The notes: generated by a model from the letters alone, not told the origin. 37,387 nucleotides of DNA from Chitinophagaceae bacterium UBA2793 (GCA_002352045.1 DEHT01000050.1:18938-56324); one strand, 5' to 3'. Positions 15,529 to 24,259 are shown, counted from the stretch's first letter. A program made the numbers and translations.

Positions 15529-16866
15529 TTATTTATCGTAGCTGAATTTCACAGCAGATAAATCGGCCGGATGTTTTCTGGTTCTGCTTACTTCATAATG
15601 ATACAATAGCTTGCCTAAATTTTTCATAAACGGAAAACCCACTGCCTCATAATCATATTTGTCATCATTATATATTCCATCTGAATTGCAGTTGATGGTA
15701 GCAGTTACCAAAAACTCAATATTTTTTTCGGTATCAATAATATAAGCCGTTTCGGTAAGTTGCCCATAAGCGGTACCCGATTTACTAAATGAGCGGATGG
15801 CCGGAGGAATCTTGCCTTTTTCGGTTCCAAACAATATCATTTTTGTATAAGCATCTGTATATACTGCCGGGTCGTAATAGGGATAACCCGATTCTGATGG
15901 ATAGCGACTCATATAGTTCAACACAAATTGCCTGTCGTCTTCTGTAATAACAAATCTTTCGGAGGATTTTACAGTTTCAGGAAAAATTAACGACTGCATA
16001 ATATGATGCAGTTCATCCAACGGCAGACGATTCTTTTTAGAAAAATTCATAGGTCCATTTTCAAGTTTACCGTTACTATAATAACCGGTTCCTAAAAAAT
16101 CGTTTCTATTGTCGTAATGTTTGCGGTTTACCTGTAGAGGAATACTGTACAACAGGTTTTTATTGGTATCAAAAAAACGAATAGGGTTGCTGGTTCTATT
16201 TTCCTGCTCAGTTAAAAATACACTGAGCCTATGTAATATTTGTGCTTTAGAGTACCCTTTTTTGTGCAACTGTGTATTAATATACTCCTGCCCCAACATT
16301 TCATACAAGCGATTAAATGCGTCGTTGTCGCTCACTAAAAATATTTGCTTAATATATTGAGCAATGGTTGGCAGGCCATCTGCAGTATTGGGATCATTAA
16401 AAGTAGCAACCTGGCCACTATATCCTGCATCGGTAATCATTGTACTATTTTTTGTAAGGCCGGGAATATTTAATTCCTTTAATTTTTGGAGTGCCAACAA
16501 TGCAATGGGAAATTTTACTGTGGAGGCCGGGTAAAAATAGGGTGCATTTTTTTGGTTGAACTGATGCGTTTTTAAAATAGGATTACCTTCTTTGTCTCTA
16601 TCAATCTGAGTATACATTATTTGAACATTTAATTTTTTCCTGTTGATAAGAATACTATCGAACAATACTGGTTGCGTTTTAAGGAGGGTTGCTAAAAACC
16701 TATCTTCAGCCAGTTCTTCTGCTTGTGCCTCGGTAGTAGTTTGGGTAGAAGACAATTCTGTATTAGAAGTGGAGGTTCCTTTTTTTGAAGAAGAACATCC
16801 AAAATTTATGGATAATATCATAAGTGCAGAAATGGTATAAAAAGCTTTGAATGTCATTGATTTCAT
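15529..16866 (-). CDS. serine beta-lactamase-like (PBP-fold) lipoprotein
   Basis: A 445-residue lipoprotein of the class A beta-lactamase/transpeptidase superfamily. The ATG at 16866 is chosen over an upstream open frame because it gives a lipoprotein signal (MKSMTFKAFYTISALMILSI ending in FGC) with Cys24 as lipid anchor and keeps clear of the secDF promoter; an alternative ATG is at 16857. Catalytic motifs are in order: SxxK as STVK at residues 115-118, SDN at 179-181, and KSG at 362-364 (KTG equivalent). I do not see an obvious class A omega-loop ExxLN between the second and third motifs. It could be a beta-lactamase, a carboxypeptidase or an inactive sensor; the spacing between SDN and KSG is longer than in classical class A enzymes. 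Confidence 0.85.
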   Translation of the reverse strand: MKSMTFKAFYTISALMILSINFGCSSSKKGTSTSNTELSSTQTTTEAQAEELAEDRFLATLLKTQPVLFDSILINRKKLNVQIMYTQIDRDKEGNPILKTHQFNQKNAPYFYPASTVKFPIALLALQKLKELNIPGLTKNSTMITDAGYSGQVATFNDPNTADGLPTIAQYIKQIFLVSDNDAFNRLYEMLGQEYINTQLHKKGYSKAQILHRLSVFLTEQENRTSNPIRFFDTNKNLLYSIPLQVNRKHYDNRNDFLGTGYYSNGKLENGPMNFSKKNRLPLDELHHIMQSLIFPETVKSSERFVITEDDRQFVLNYMSRYPSESGYPYYDPAVYTDAYTKMILFGTEKGKIPPAIRSFSKSGTAYGQLTETAYIIDTEKNIEFLVTATINCNSDGIYNDDKYDYEAVGFPFMKNLGKLLYHYEVSRTRKHPADLSAVKFSYDK

Positions 16867-16929
16867 TTGAATGCAAATTGAGTGAAATTTCAAAAAAAGT
16901 AAGCGATATCCGTCAAATGCTTTTTCCCC

Positions 16930-16937
16930 TATCTTTG
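16930..16937 (+). promoter_or_regulatory. candidate promoter -7 element (TATCTTTG) for secDF
   Basis: Exact TAnnTTTG match followed by CAC, 46 bases before the secDF start, in the 117-base gap between divergent genes. No obvious TTTG at -33. Confidence 0.55.
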
Positions 16938-16983
16938 CACACTTATCAAAATTTAACAACGAAGCAAACAAAAGAATTTTACA

Positions 16984-19956
16984 ATGAAACTGAAAGGTTT
17001 AGTTTGGTTTTTGACTATAGCATTGATCCTTATTTCCCTTTGGGAATTGTCCTACACCTGGGCGGTGCGTAGCTTCGAAAGCGATGTGAAAGAGCAGGCA
17101 ACCCGCCTGGTGAAAAAATCAGCACCCGGTTTAGCACCGGCTGAAAGAGATGCTCTTATTGAAGTAAAGAAAGACAGCATTCTTGCCAATAGCAAAGACA
17201 AAGCAATTTATCCCATTTTTGGTACTACTTACCAAAAATGCAAAGAGCAGGAACTTAACCTTGGTCTCGACTTACAAGGCGGTTTGGCGGTTACTTTAGA
17301 TGTTGCCCTGGATGGTTTATTAAAATCAATGGTAAACAATCCAAAAGACCCCGCCTTTATTAAAGCACTTGAAACAGCCAGGCAACAAAAAACTACCAGC
17401 GAGGAAAACTTCGTAAAATTATTTACCGATGCTTATACCAAACAAAATGGTTCTGGCAAAATTGGTTCTTTGTTTGCAGGCCCCGGTAAAGATATTAAGG
17501 TAACCGATAATGATCAATTGGTTTATACGAAAATTCGTTCGGTATCGGATGTAGCTATTAACCAAACTTATAAAATACTTCAAAAACGTATTGACAAATT
17601 TGGTGTTGCCAGCCCTACCATCAATTTGGATGAGGTTAAAGGTATTATCCAGGTAGAATTGGCGGGTATTAAAGATCCGGAAAGGGTTGCAAAAATTTTG
17701 CAATCATCTGCCAACTTACAGTTTTGGGAAACTTATCGTATTGATGAATTAGACAAAGCTATTGTAGCCGCAGATGAAGCCATGCAAAAATACCTGAACG
17801 GAATTGCCGAAGGCGATACCTCAGCTATCAAAGATTCTGCATTACTGGCAAAAAATAAAAATCCATTAATCCGTTTAATGAATCCTATTGCTCCACAGCA
17901 GGATCAAAAAACAGGAAGGATTGTTTACCCCGGTGTTTTTGGAAGTGTGTTGCTATCGGATACCGCTACCCTAAATGCCTATATTGAAAACCCGGTTGTA
18001 AAAAGCAAATTGCCTGCAAACCTTAAGTTTATGTATGGAATGGAGCAAAAATCGGCTAAGGGCAACCAGCGTTTTGTAGAATTATATACTATTAAAACGG
18101 TACCCGGTTCGGACAAAGCTCCCTTAGAAGGCGATGCTGTAACTGATGCTTCGCAGCAATATGACCAAATGGGTAAACCATCGGTTAATATTAAAATGAA
18201 TCCTACGGCTTCAAAAGTTTGGGGTAGAATGACAACCAAAAATGTTGGCCGCAGCGTAGCCATTTCTTTGGATAATATTGTTTACAGTGCTCCCAATGTT
18301 AATGGCCCTATTGAAGGTGGCGATACCGAAATTTCCGGTTCGTTTACGGTACAGGAAGCTACTGATCTTGCCGGTGTTTTAACCAGCGGTAAATTAGATG
18401 CTCCAGCAAAAATTGTTGCCGACCAGTATGTAGGCCCTACCCTGGGGCAAGAAGCTGTAAAAGGTGGTGCCATGTCGTTTACCATTGCCTTTCTTGTAAT
18501 TTTTGCTTTAATGCTTTTATATTACAATACTGCGGGCTGGGTTGCAAATGCAGCATTAATATTAAACCTTTTATTCACTATTGGTATTTTAGCTTCTCTT
18601 GGTTTTACTTTAACTGCAGCAGGTATTGCCGGTTTAGTATTAACTATCGGTATGGCTGTAGATACCAACGTAATTATTTTTGAGCGTATTAAAGACGAAC
18701 TTGAAAAAGGTAAATCCTATCAACAGTCGGTACAGGATGGTTATTATCGTTCTTTAGCACCGGTTTTGGATGGCCACGTTACCTCATTATTAACCGCCAT
18801 TATTTTATTGTATTTTGGATTGGGGCCTGTATTAGGTTTTGCTACCACTCAAATTATAGGTTTAATTCTGTCGTTATTCTGCGGTATCCTTGTTTCAAGG
18901 CTTATTACAGATATTTATACCAATAGAAAACGCCACTTTAAATACTCTACTGCACTTTCAAGAAATCTTTTCAAAAATGCAAACTACAACTTTGTAAAGT
19001 TTAGAAAAGTAGCTTATGTAATTTCGTTCTTTGTATTTGCATTGGGCATTGCTACATTCTTTAATGGTTTTGAACAAGGTGTGGAATTTAAAGGTGGTAG
19101 AAGCTATACCATTGAGTTCCCAAATGCAGTTAAAAACGATGACGTAAGAGACGAACTGGAAAAAGTGTTTGGCGACTACCCGGTAATTAAAACTGTAGGA
19201 GATAACAGGCATTTGAACATTACCACTTCATACAAAATTGAATCGGAAGGTACTACTGCCGATGCAGAAGTGCAAACAAAATTGTACGAAGGTCTTAAAA
19301 ATGTGTTACCCGCAAATCTTAGTTACGATGATTTTGTAAAGAAACACATTCAAAACAGGCAACAAATAAAACCCAGTATTTCAGATGACTTAAAACGTGG
19401 CGCTGTAAAAGCAACTTTGTTTGCAGTATTCATAGTATTCCTTTACATCTTTATTCGATTTAAAGACTGGAGATATTCTTTAGGAACTATTTTCACTTTG
19501 ATGCACGACGTATTGGTTACTTTAATTGTATTCTCTTTCTTCAAAAACATTGTACCATTCCCGCTCGAAATTGATCAGCACTTTATTGCTGCTATATTAA
19601 CGGTAATTGGTTTCTCTATGAACGATACGGTAATTGTATTTGACCGTGTAAGAGAATACAGCAGAGATATGAAAGGTGCCAGTAAAGAAACCATTATCAA
19701 TAAAGCAATTAACCATACTTTGAGCAGAACCATTATGACTTCGTTTACGGTATTTTTAACATTGTTAGCATTGTTCATCTTTGGAGGTGAAGTAACACGT
19801 GGATTTGCTTTTGCCATGTTGATTGGTGTTGTTACCGGTTCTTACTCATCTATTTTTGTAGGTGCTCCAGTACTGCTTGATTTTGCAAAAGACAAGCCCT
19901 TGGGCGCAGCTAAAGAAGTAGTGGTTCGTAAAAAAGAAGTAGCCCCACCATTGTAG
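16984..19956 (+). CDS. secDF: fused protein translocase subunit SecDF
   Basis: Uses the proton-motive force to pull preproteins through SecYEG. It is a 990-residue natural fusion of SecD and SecF, the usual Bacteroidota form. SecD: first transmembrane helix at residues about 6-26, conserved LGLDLQGG near 93, a large periplasmic P1 region (about 110-480), then helices with the AGLVLTIGMAVDTNVIIFERIKDEL motif near 550-573 containing the proton-path Asp. SecF: GVEFKGGRSYTIEF near residue 698 and the matching IGFSMNDTVIVFDRVREYS motif near 875-893. Both RND-type halves have six predicted helices. The P1 region seems longer than in E. coli. The chain ends in a basic tail. The gene has its own promoter and terminator; YajC is encoded 3.5 kb upstream. 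Confidence 0.98.
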   Translation: MKLKGLVWFLTIALILISLWELSYTWAVRSFESDVKEQATRLVKKSAPGLAPAERDALIEVKKDSILANSKDKAIYPIFGTTYQKCKEQELNLGLDLQGGLAVTLDVALDGLLKSMVNNPKDPAFIKALETARQQKTTSEENFVKLFTDAYTKQNGSGKIGSLFAGPGKDIKVTDNDQLVYTKIRSVSDVAINQTYKILQKRIDKFGVASPTINLDEVKGIIQVELAGIKDPERVAKILQSSANLQFWETYRIDELDKAIVAADEAMQKYLNGIAEGDTSAIKDSALLAKNKNPLIRLMNPIAPQQDQKTGRIVYPGVFGSVLLSDTATLNAYIENPVVKSKLPANLKFMYGMEQKSAKGNQRFVELYTIKTVPGSDKAPLEGDAVTDASQQYDQMGKPSVNIKMNPTASKVWGRMTTKNVGRSVAISLDNIVYSAPNVNGPIEGGDTEISGSFTVQEATDLAGVLTSGKLDAPAKIVADQYVGPTLGQEAVKGGAMSFTIAFLVIFALMLLYYNTAGWVANAALILNLLFTIGILASLGFTLTAAGIAGLVLTIGMAVDTNVIIFERIKDELEKGKSYQQSVQDGYYRSLAPVLDGHVTSLLTAIILLYFGLGPVLGFATTQIIGLILSLFCGILVSRLITDIYTNRKRHFKYSTALSRNLFKNANYNFVKFRKVAYVISFFVFALGIATFFNGFEQGVEFKGGRSYTIEFPNAVKNDDVRDELEKVFGDYPVIKTVGDNRHLNITTSYKIESEGTTADAEVQTKLYEGLKNVLPANLSYDDFVKKHIQNRQQIKPSISDDLKRGAVKATLFAVFIVFLYIFIRFKDWRYSLGTIFTLMHDVLVTLIVFSFFKNIVPFPLEIDQHFIAAILTVIGFSMNDTVIVFDRVREYSRDMKGASKETIINKAINHTLSRTIMTSFTVFLTLLALFIFGGEVTRGFAFAMLIGVVTGSYSSIFVGAPVLLDFAKDKPLGAAKEVVVRKKEVAPPL

Positions 19957-19978
19957 TTGTGAAGCTCTATCAATATTC

Positions 19979-20010
19979 AAAACCCATCGGCAACGGTGGG
20001 TTTTTATTTT
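19979..20010 (+). terminator. intrinsic terminator after secDF
   Basis: Arms 19982-19989 and 19994-20001 pair over 8 bp with one G-T wobble around a GCAA loop, followed by a T-rich run. It lies 23 bases past the stop. Confidence 0.85.
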
Positions 20011-20151
20011 TACTAAATAAGAAAGCACATGCCATGCTAATCATTATACTCCATGATAAATCAGCGCCAACATAATAATTAGCATTCCTTAATTGGCTGT
20101 AAGAAATTGGATATTTACTTTGGTGAAAATCAACTTTAACCTTTATCCAAT

Positions 20152-20177
20152 AAAAAAGCTGCCCCATTAAGAACAGC
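20152..20177 (-). terminator. intrinsic terminator after the IscA-type gene
   Basis: Arms 20158-20164 and 20171-20177 pair over 7 bp with two G-T pairs around a 6-base loop, followed on the minus strand by six T (complement of 20152-20157). It lies 24 bases past the stop of the gene at 20201-20545. The rest of 20011-20200 shows no supportable gene. Confidence 0.65.
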
Positions 20178-20200
20178 TCAACATTTTTTTATCAACTTTA

Positions 20201-20545
20201 CTAAACTGCAAAGCTGGTGCCGCAGCCACAGGTGCTGCTTGCATTGGGATTGCTAAAAGTAAAACCCCTTGAATTTAATCCGCCCTGCCAGTCAATTTGC
20301 ATACCGGATAAATAAAGTGAATGTGATTTATCCATCATACATGCAATACCATCAATTTCAAAGTGTTGATCTTTATCGGTGGGTGCATCAAAATTTAAAA
20401 CATAAGTCATACCGCTGCAACCCCCACCTTTTACCCCTACTCTTAATTTTTGGGCTTTATCAAAGTCTGGCTCATTCATTAATCTTCTAATTTCTGCAAT
20501 GGCAGAAGCTGTGAAAATAACAGGTGCCTGTATTGCTGTATCCAT
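20201..20545 (-). CDS. HesB/IscA family iron-sulfur carrier
   Basis: A-type carrier that accepts and hands on Fe-S clusters to target enzymes. The 114 residues are of family length. The three conserved cysteines are present: Cys43 in KGGGCSGMTYVL, and Cys106 and Cys108 in the C-terminal CGC motif (STCGCGTSF). The helix FTASAIAEIRRLM and the strand DGIACMMDKSHSLYLSGMQIDW are also typical. Whether it is IscA, SufA or ErpA cannot be decided from sequence alone, so no symbol is given. It is not next to other suf or isc genes here. A TAATTTTG promoter element precedes it. Confidence 0.93.
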   Translation of the reverse strand: MDTAIQAPVIFTASAIAEIRRLMNEPDFDKAQKLRVGVKGGGCSGMTYVLNFDAPTDKDQHFEIDGIACMMDKSHSLYLSGMQIDWQGGLNSRGFTFSNPNASSTCGCGTSFAV

Positions 20546-20560
20546 TGAATTATTTTTTTA

Positions 20561-20568
20561 CAAAATTA
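20561..20568 (-). promoter_or_regulatory. candidate promoter -7 element for the IscA-type gene
   Basis: TAATTTTG on the minus strand, an exact TAnnTTTG match, 15 bases before the start codon at 20545, implying a very short leader. Confidence 0.5.
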
Positions 20569-20646
20569 CATCGAAATATAAGAAGCAAAGCTTGTTTCAA
20601 TTTCGAATGAAGGAAATAATTCTATAAACAATGCTGGGCAAAACGC

Positions 20647-20654
20647 TATTTTTG
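20647..20654 (+). promoter_or_regulatory. candidate promoter -7 element (TATTTTTG)
   Basis: Exact TAnnTTTG match 22 bases before the start codon at 20677. Confidence 0.5.
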
Positions 20655-20676
20655 CTAACTCAAAATTGAAAAAACA

Positions 20677-21225
20677 ATGAATCTTGAACTTACTATATTG
20701 ATTGTTGGTTTAGCTGCAGCCACTTTAGCTCTTGTGTGGCTGATTGCAGAATTTAAAGGGATGAAAGAAGAAATAAGATCAAGAGCAGGCATCAATAACG
20801 AAGCCATGAAATTAAAACTACAGGCTTTTGAAAGGCTTACACTCTTCACCGAAAGAATAGCTTTGGCTGGTTTGGTTACCAGAGTGTCGGAAGAAAATCC
20901 GGCGGCAAATGCAGCTACCTTTCATAACAGTCTTATACAAACCATCAAAACAGAATACGATTATAATGTATCGCAACAAATTTATGTAAGCCCCGAAGTG
21001 TGGAACGCCATTCTAAAAATGAAAGACCAAAATATTTTTATCATAAATCAATTGGCGGCTGGCCTGCCGGGCAATGCTACTGCATTAGATTTAGGCAAAG
21101 TATTATTACAATACAGCCTTAACCCCAATGCAGAATTAAGCAAGCTGGTACAGGAAGCCATTAGTTATGAAGCTAAAAAAGTGCTGGATGCCGGCAACCA
21201 ATATATTGTAAACGGAGCCAATTAG
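20677..21225 (+). CDS. single-pass membrane protein, uncharacterised (possibly DUF7935-like)
   Basis: A 182-residue protein with one N-terminal transmembrane helix (residues about 5-24, LTILIVGLAAATLALVWLIA) and no signal-peptide cleavage site. The rest is soluble and mostly helical. The block MKLKLQAFERLTLFTERI near residues 47-64 and the following YNVSQQIYVSPEVWNAI resemble a conserved Bacteroidota family I recall as DUF7935; I cannot confirm it. The C-terminal region (LPGNATALDLGKVLLQY) is predicted alpha-helical. There is no catalytic motif. It has its own promoter-like element and no obvious partner; the IscA-type gene is divergent upstream. Confidence 0.75.
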   Translation: MNLELTILIVGLAAATLALVWLIAEFKGMKEEIRSRAGINNEAMKLKLQAFERLTLFTERIALAGLVTRVSEENPAANAATFHNSLIQTIKTEYDYNVSQQIYVSPEVWNAILKMKDQNIFIINQLAAGLPGNATALDLGKVLLQYSLNPNAELSKLVQEAISYEAKKVLDAGNQYIVNGAN

Positions 21226-21324
21226 TTTTTTTCTATTAATTAAATATTACATAGATAGATTATACTTTTTGAAATTATACGTTAAAATATTTGATGGTCG
21301 GTTTTTTTAGCTTTGTATAATAGT

Positions 21325-21332
21325 TAAATTTG
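21325..21332 (+). promoter_or_regulatory. candidate promoter -7 element (TAAATTTG)
   Basis: Exact TAnnTTTG match 30 bases before the ATG at 21363. A second match, TAGCTTTG at 21308-21315, has TTTG at 21290-21293, 14 bases upstream; this spacing is shorter than usual. Which is used is unclear. Confidence 0.45.
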
Positions 21333-21362
21333 CGCCCACTCACCATTCAATGTTTTGCTGAA

Positions 21363-22202
21363 ATGAAAATAACCAATGCAGGCGCTTTCATATTTATCCT
21401 TTGTAGTTTTTTATTTATCAACCTGCATGCAACTGCTCAGCAATCTATAAAAGGTAAAATTTTTTCAAGCGATCGCAGACCCATTTCTTCTGCATCAATA
21501 GCACTCTTAGGAAAAACTTCCGGATTTACCGCAGACAGTGAAGGCAACTTTGAAGTCCCCGGCAGAATGGTACAACAAAGCGACACATTGGTGATTTCAT
21601 CGGTTGGCTATAGAACTCTTCGAGTGCCGGCTTCCAGGGCATTATCGCAAAACGAATTTCTATTATCTGAAGAATCCAAAATGCTGGAAGAAGTAAAAGT
21701 GAAAAACTATACGAATGAAGCATCCGAAGGTTCTAAGGTTGAAAAAACGGGTTATTTCCGTGGATGGTCAACCCGAAAAAGCCAGGGCGAAATTGGCAGA
21801 ATGATTTATGTAAAAAGTGATGACTACTTAGTGGACAGGGTAAGGTTTAAATTAAACAGCCAATGCGATACCTGCATCATCAGGCTACATATCCGCTCAT
21901 TAACCAATGGCTTGCCCGATGAAGATTTACTAAAAGACAGTGTTGCAATGGTAGTAACCAGGCATGGTTTTGATGATAAGTATGTAGAGTTTAATCTTGC
22001 TAAATACAACCTGGTAATTAAGAAGAAAAAATATGTATTTGTAAGTTTAGAAACCATTAATTGCTTTAGTACAAGCGGCAACTGTTCATTGGCATATATA
22101 GGAACCGAGCCTGGTTCGTATCTTTTCAGAACAAGAGATTACAGAGACTGGCAGGAGTCGGCCGACCACAGCCTATACTTAAAAATGTATTATCGGTTTT
22201 AG
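21363..22202 (+). CDS. secreted protein with carboxypeptidase-regulatory-like domain
   Basis: A 279-residue protein when started at the ATG at 21363; an upstream TTG at 21330 overlaps the promoter and is rejected. Signal peptide about residues 1-25 (MKITNAGAFIFILCSFLFIN then LHATAQQ). Residues about 27-100 match the CarboxypepD_reg-like fold: GKIFSSDRRPISSASIALLGK, a TADSEGNFEVPG turn, and DTLVISSVGYRTLRVP. This domain often opens TonB-dependent receptors, but no plug or barrel follows. The remaining 180 residues form an uncharacterised beta-rich domain with a CDTC motif and a YVFVSLETINC segment, ending LYLKMYYRF. It could act at the cell surface or as a structural protein. It ends 3 bases before the convergent radical SAM gene. 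Confidence 0.8.
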   Translation: MKITNAGAFIFILCSFLFINLHATAQQSIKGKIFSSDRRPISSASIALLGKTSGFTADSEGNFEVPGRMVQQSDTLVISSVGYRTLRVPASRALSQNEFLLSEESKMLEEVKVKNYTNEASEGSKVEKTGYFRGWSTRKSQGEIGRMIYVKSDDYLVDRVRFKLNSQCDTCIIRLHIRSLTNGLPDEDLLKDSVAMVVTRHGFDDKYVEFNLAKYNLVIKKKKYVFVSLETINCFSTSGNCSLAYIGTEPGSYLFRTRDYRDWQESADHSLYLKMYYRF

Positions 22203-22205
22203 AGA

Positions 22206-23507
22206 TTAATGTGCATAATCTTCTTCAAAATTTCCTTTTATTCTTTCGATGGATGGATTAAAATATCCAAATTTTAAATGAGGAAATTCTTCCTGAATTA
22301 ATTCGAGCATTTGTTTTACACCCATACACTCACCGGTTTCCATTACCCCTATTTTACCCAAATACCAATCGGGGTCAATATTGAAATTTCGCCATTGAAT
22401 CATACACAAATCAGTTTCTTTTATTAGTTTTCTCAAAGCTTCGTATTCTTCAATGCTATCCGTCATACCGGGGAAAACAAAGTAGTTTAAACTGGTCCAT
22501 CCGCCAAAGCTGCGAACTATTTTCAAACTTTCTACAATATCATTAAACTGATAATTATTGGGCCGGTAATAAGGCGTATATACCGATTCTCTTGCAGAGT
22601 TGGTGCTTACTCTAATGCTGTTTAACCCAGCTTCGCACAGTGCTTTTACTGCATCGGGTTTGCTGCCATTTGTATTAATATTGATACTTCCTTTAGCCGT
22701 ATGTTTTCTAATTTCAATGATAGATTCTCTGATGGTTTCCCACATCAATAGAGGCTCGCCTTCGCATCCCTGCCCAAAACTTACTAATGGAAAAGGTGCG
22801 GTTTCTAAATGCGGTACGGTAAACTCTACAATTTCTTCGGCGGTTGGTTTAAATGTAAGTCTATCCTGGGTGCTTACAATGCTTTCTTCTACCGGTTGAA
22901 AACTAATGCACCCAATACAATTAGCATTACAAGCAGGCGATACGGGCACCGGGCATTCCCATCTGCCAAGAGACAAATTTCTGGCAGCAGGGCAAGTATA
23001 TGTCATGCAACAATTTTGCATCAGGTGTTTTACCAATCGATTGTGCGGATAGGCTTCTAATAAATGGGCTGCTCCGTTTTCAATTTGTTCGTCTTTAAAG
23101 CCAATAGATTCCTGCCGGATATCTTTTTCAATTCTAACTGCAGGCACATATATTTTTTCGTTTAACCAACCTGCCGCTGTGTAACAAAACAATGGCAAAG
23201 TAGGCGCATCTTGCTTGGTTTCGTATGCAGCCATATACAACCCTGTATGTGCAGGAGGAATAAATGCAGCCACTGCCCAACCCAATTCGCAGATGCGCAT
23301 CTCTCCGGTTTCTACATCAATTCCAATTCCTCTTCGGCCAGGCAGTTCATACAATTGCCCACCTTGTGGCAGTTCTATCCATTCGTCATCCGGAACAGGT
23401 ACGGCATCCCAGCCACTGCGGCCGGTTACATACAGGCTGGTGTCTTCAAAAATGTTTCCCTTCCCATCTGAATATAAAATAAAAGGCGATTGAGTAATTG
23501 CTTGCAT
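22206..23507 (-). CDS. radical SAM enzyme of unknown specificity
   Basis: A 433-residue protein with the radical SAM cluster motif CNANCIGC (C-x3-C-x2-C; Cys193, Cys197, Cys200), which binds a [4Fe-4S] cluster and S-adenosylmethionine. The glycine-rich SAM-contact region is probably FGQGCEGEPLL near residues 243-253. The barrel continues with SININTNGSKPDAVKALCEAGLNSIRVSTNS and ends near residue 420. The first 190 residues form a separate, unrecognised domain; just before the cluster motif lie four more cysteines (Cys166, Cys167, Cys172, Cys185) that might bind an auxiliary cluster. The gene has a TAACTTTG element four bases before its ATG. The neighbouring ureohydrolase gives no clear clue to substrate. 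It could modify a peptide or small molecule; no function is assigned. Confidence 0.85.
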   Translation of the reverse strand: MQAITQSPFILYSDGKGNIFEDTSLYVTGRSGWDAVPVPDDEWIELPQGGQLYELPGRRGIGIDVETGEMRICELGWAVAAFIPPAHTGLYMAAYETKQDAPTLPLFCYTAAGWLNEKIYVPAVRIEKDIRQESIGFKDEQIENGAAHLLEAYPHNRLVKHLMQNCCMTYTCPAARNLSLGRWECPVPVSPACNANCIGCISFQPVEESIVSTQDRLTFKPTAEEIVEFTVPHLETAPFPLVSFGQGCEGEPLLMWETIRESIIEIRKHTAKGSININTNGSKPDAVKALCEAGLNSIRVSTNSARESVYTPYYRPNNYQFNDIVESLKIVRSFGGWTSLNYFVFPGMTDSIEEYEALRKLIKETDLCMIQWRNFNIDPDWYLGKIGVMETGECMGVKQMLELIQEEFPHLKFGYFNPSIERIKGNFEEDYAH

Positions 23508-23511
23508 TTGG

Positions 23512-23519
23512 CAAAGTTA
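23512..23519 (-). promoter_or_regulatory. candidate promoter -7 element for the radical SAM gene
   Basis: TAACTTTG on the minus strand, exact TAnnTTTG match, separated from the ATG at 23507 by only four bases. The transcript would be leaderless or nearly so, unless the true start is downstream. Confidence 0.45.
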
Positions 23520-23560
23520 GCTTAAGAAAGAAGGAAAAAGTTAAAAGTAAAAATTAAAAA

Positions 23561-23692
23561 ATGGGGCGCACTATAAATAAAATTTTATCAGTTTTGTCTA
23601 TAGTGGTTTTATTTCTCCATTGTTCGCAACGAAAAGTACTACAGCGTTCGCCAGGAAATTTAATGAAAAACTACTTTTCTTTTTTATACTAA
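23561..23692 (+). CDS. possible 43-residue secreted or lipid-anchored peptide
   Basis: Short open frame MGRTINKILSVLSIVVLFLH followed by CSQRK. A basic start, a hydrophobic core and a Cys resemble a lipoprotein signal, but His at -1 is unusual for a lipobox. The remaining 22 residues are basic and end FSFLY. Its stop overlaps the last bases of the convergent gene at 23684. No promoter match is seen. It may be a genuine small protein or a chance frame. Confidence 0.3.
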   Translation: MGRTINKILSVLSIVVLFLHCSQRKVLQRSPGNLMKNYFSFLY

Positions 23693-24259
23693 AGACTGCC
23701 TCTTTTGATTTTTACAAAAAAGATTAAACTCAGCTTCATTAATAGCATCGGCCACCTTAGTATCGAGTGTAAACTGGTAAATATGATTATTGGTAAGCTC
23801 AATGGTAAGGATGCCGTCTTTTATTAATGCAAAATCAACCTCGGTCCAGCTAAAATGTTTTTGTGGAAACGAAGGATAAATAATTCCTTCTACATTAAAC
23901 TGAACTGCTGGTTTTTTACTACTGTAATATGCAAATACGGCAACTACCATTAGGAATAGGCCCAACCATAAATTGCCATAAATAAACCAAATAATGGCAT
24001 CTACAATAAACAATACTTCTATGCCAAAAAAGCGTAGAATACCGGTTTTATTTTTTGTCAAATAAATTGCAAAACCTACTATGGAAACAATTGCACCAAT
24101 GGCAACAAGCATTTGTTTGGAAGCGTTTGTTTCTCTAAAGAAAAATGCAGCAAAGCCGGCTATATTCAACAAAGCAATAATTATGCTAACCAATCTATAA
24201 GACGCTGCTTTATGATTGGGCAGTTCTATTTGAAACTGGCTTTTTACTATGGATGACAT
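23684..24259 (-). CDS. four-helix membrane protein with C-terminal soluble domain
   Basis: A 191-residue protein started at the ATG at 24259; this start overlaps the end of the ureohydrolase gene by 13 bases, a sign of translational coupling. Four hydrophobic helices are visible in the first 120 residues (YRLVSIIIALLNIAGFAAFF, MLVAIGAIVSIVGFAIYL, GIEVLFIVDAIIWFIYG, LGLFLMVVAVFAYYS). The last 70 residues are soluble, with alternating strands (VQFNVEGIIYPSFPQKHFSW, DGILTIELTNNHIYQFTLD) and a final helix, a layout similar to bacterial PH-like domains. No function is known. Co-transcription with the ureohydrolase is the main context. Confidence 0.78.
   Translation of the reverse strand: MSSIVKSQFQIELPNHKAASYRLVSIIIALLNIAGFAAFFFRETNASKQMLVAIGAIVSIVGFAIYLTKNKTGILRFFGIEVLFIVDAIIWFIYGNLWLGLFLMVVAVFAYYSSKKPAVQFNVEGIIYPSFPQKHFSWTEVDFALIKDGILTIELTNNHIYQFTLDTKVADAINEAEFNLFCKNQKRQSLV

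Noticed and set aside
19970..20167. 65-codon minus-strand frame after secDF
   Set aside because: It starts inside one terminator hairpin and ends inside the secDF terminator; no signal, motif or promoter.
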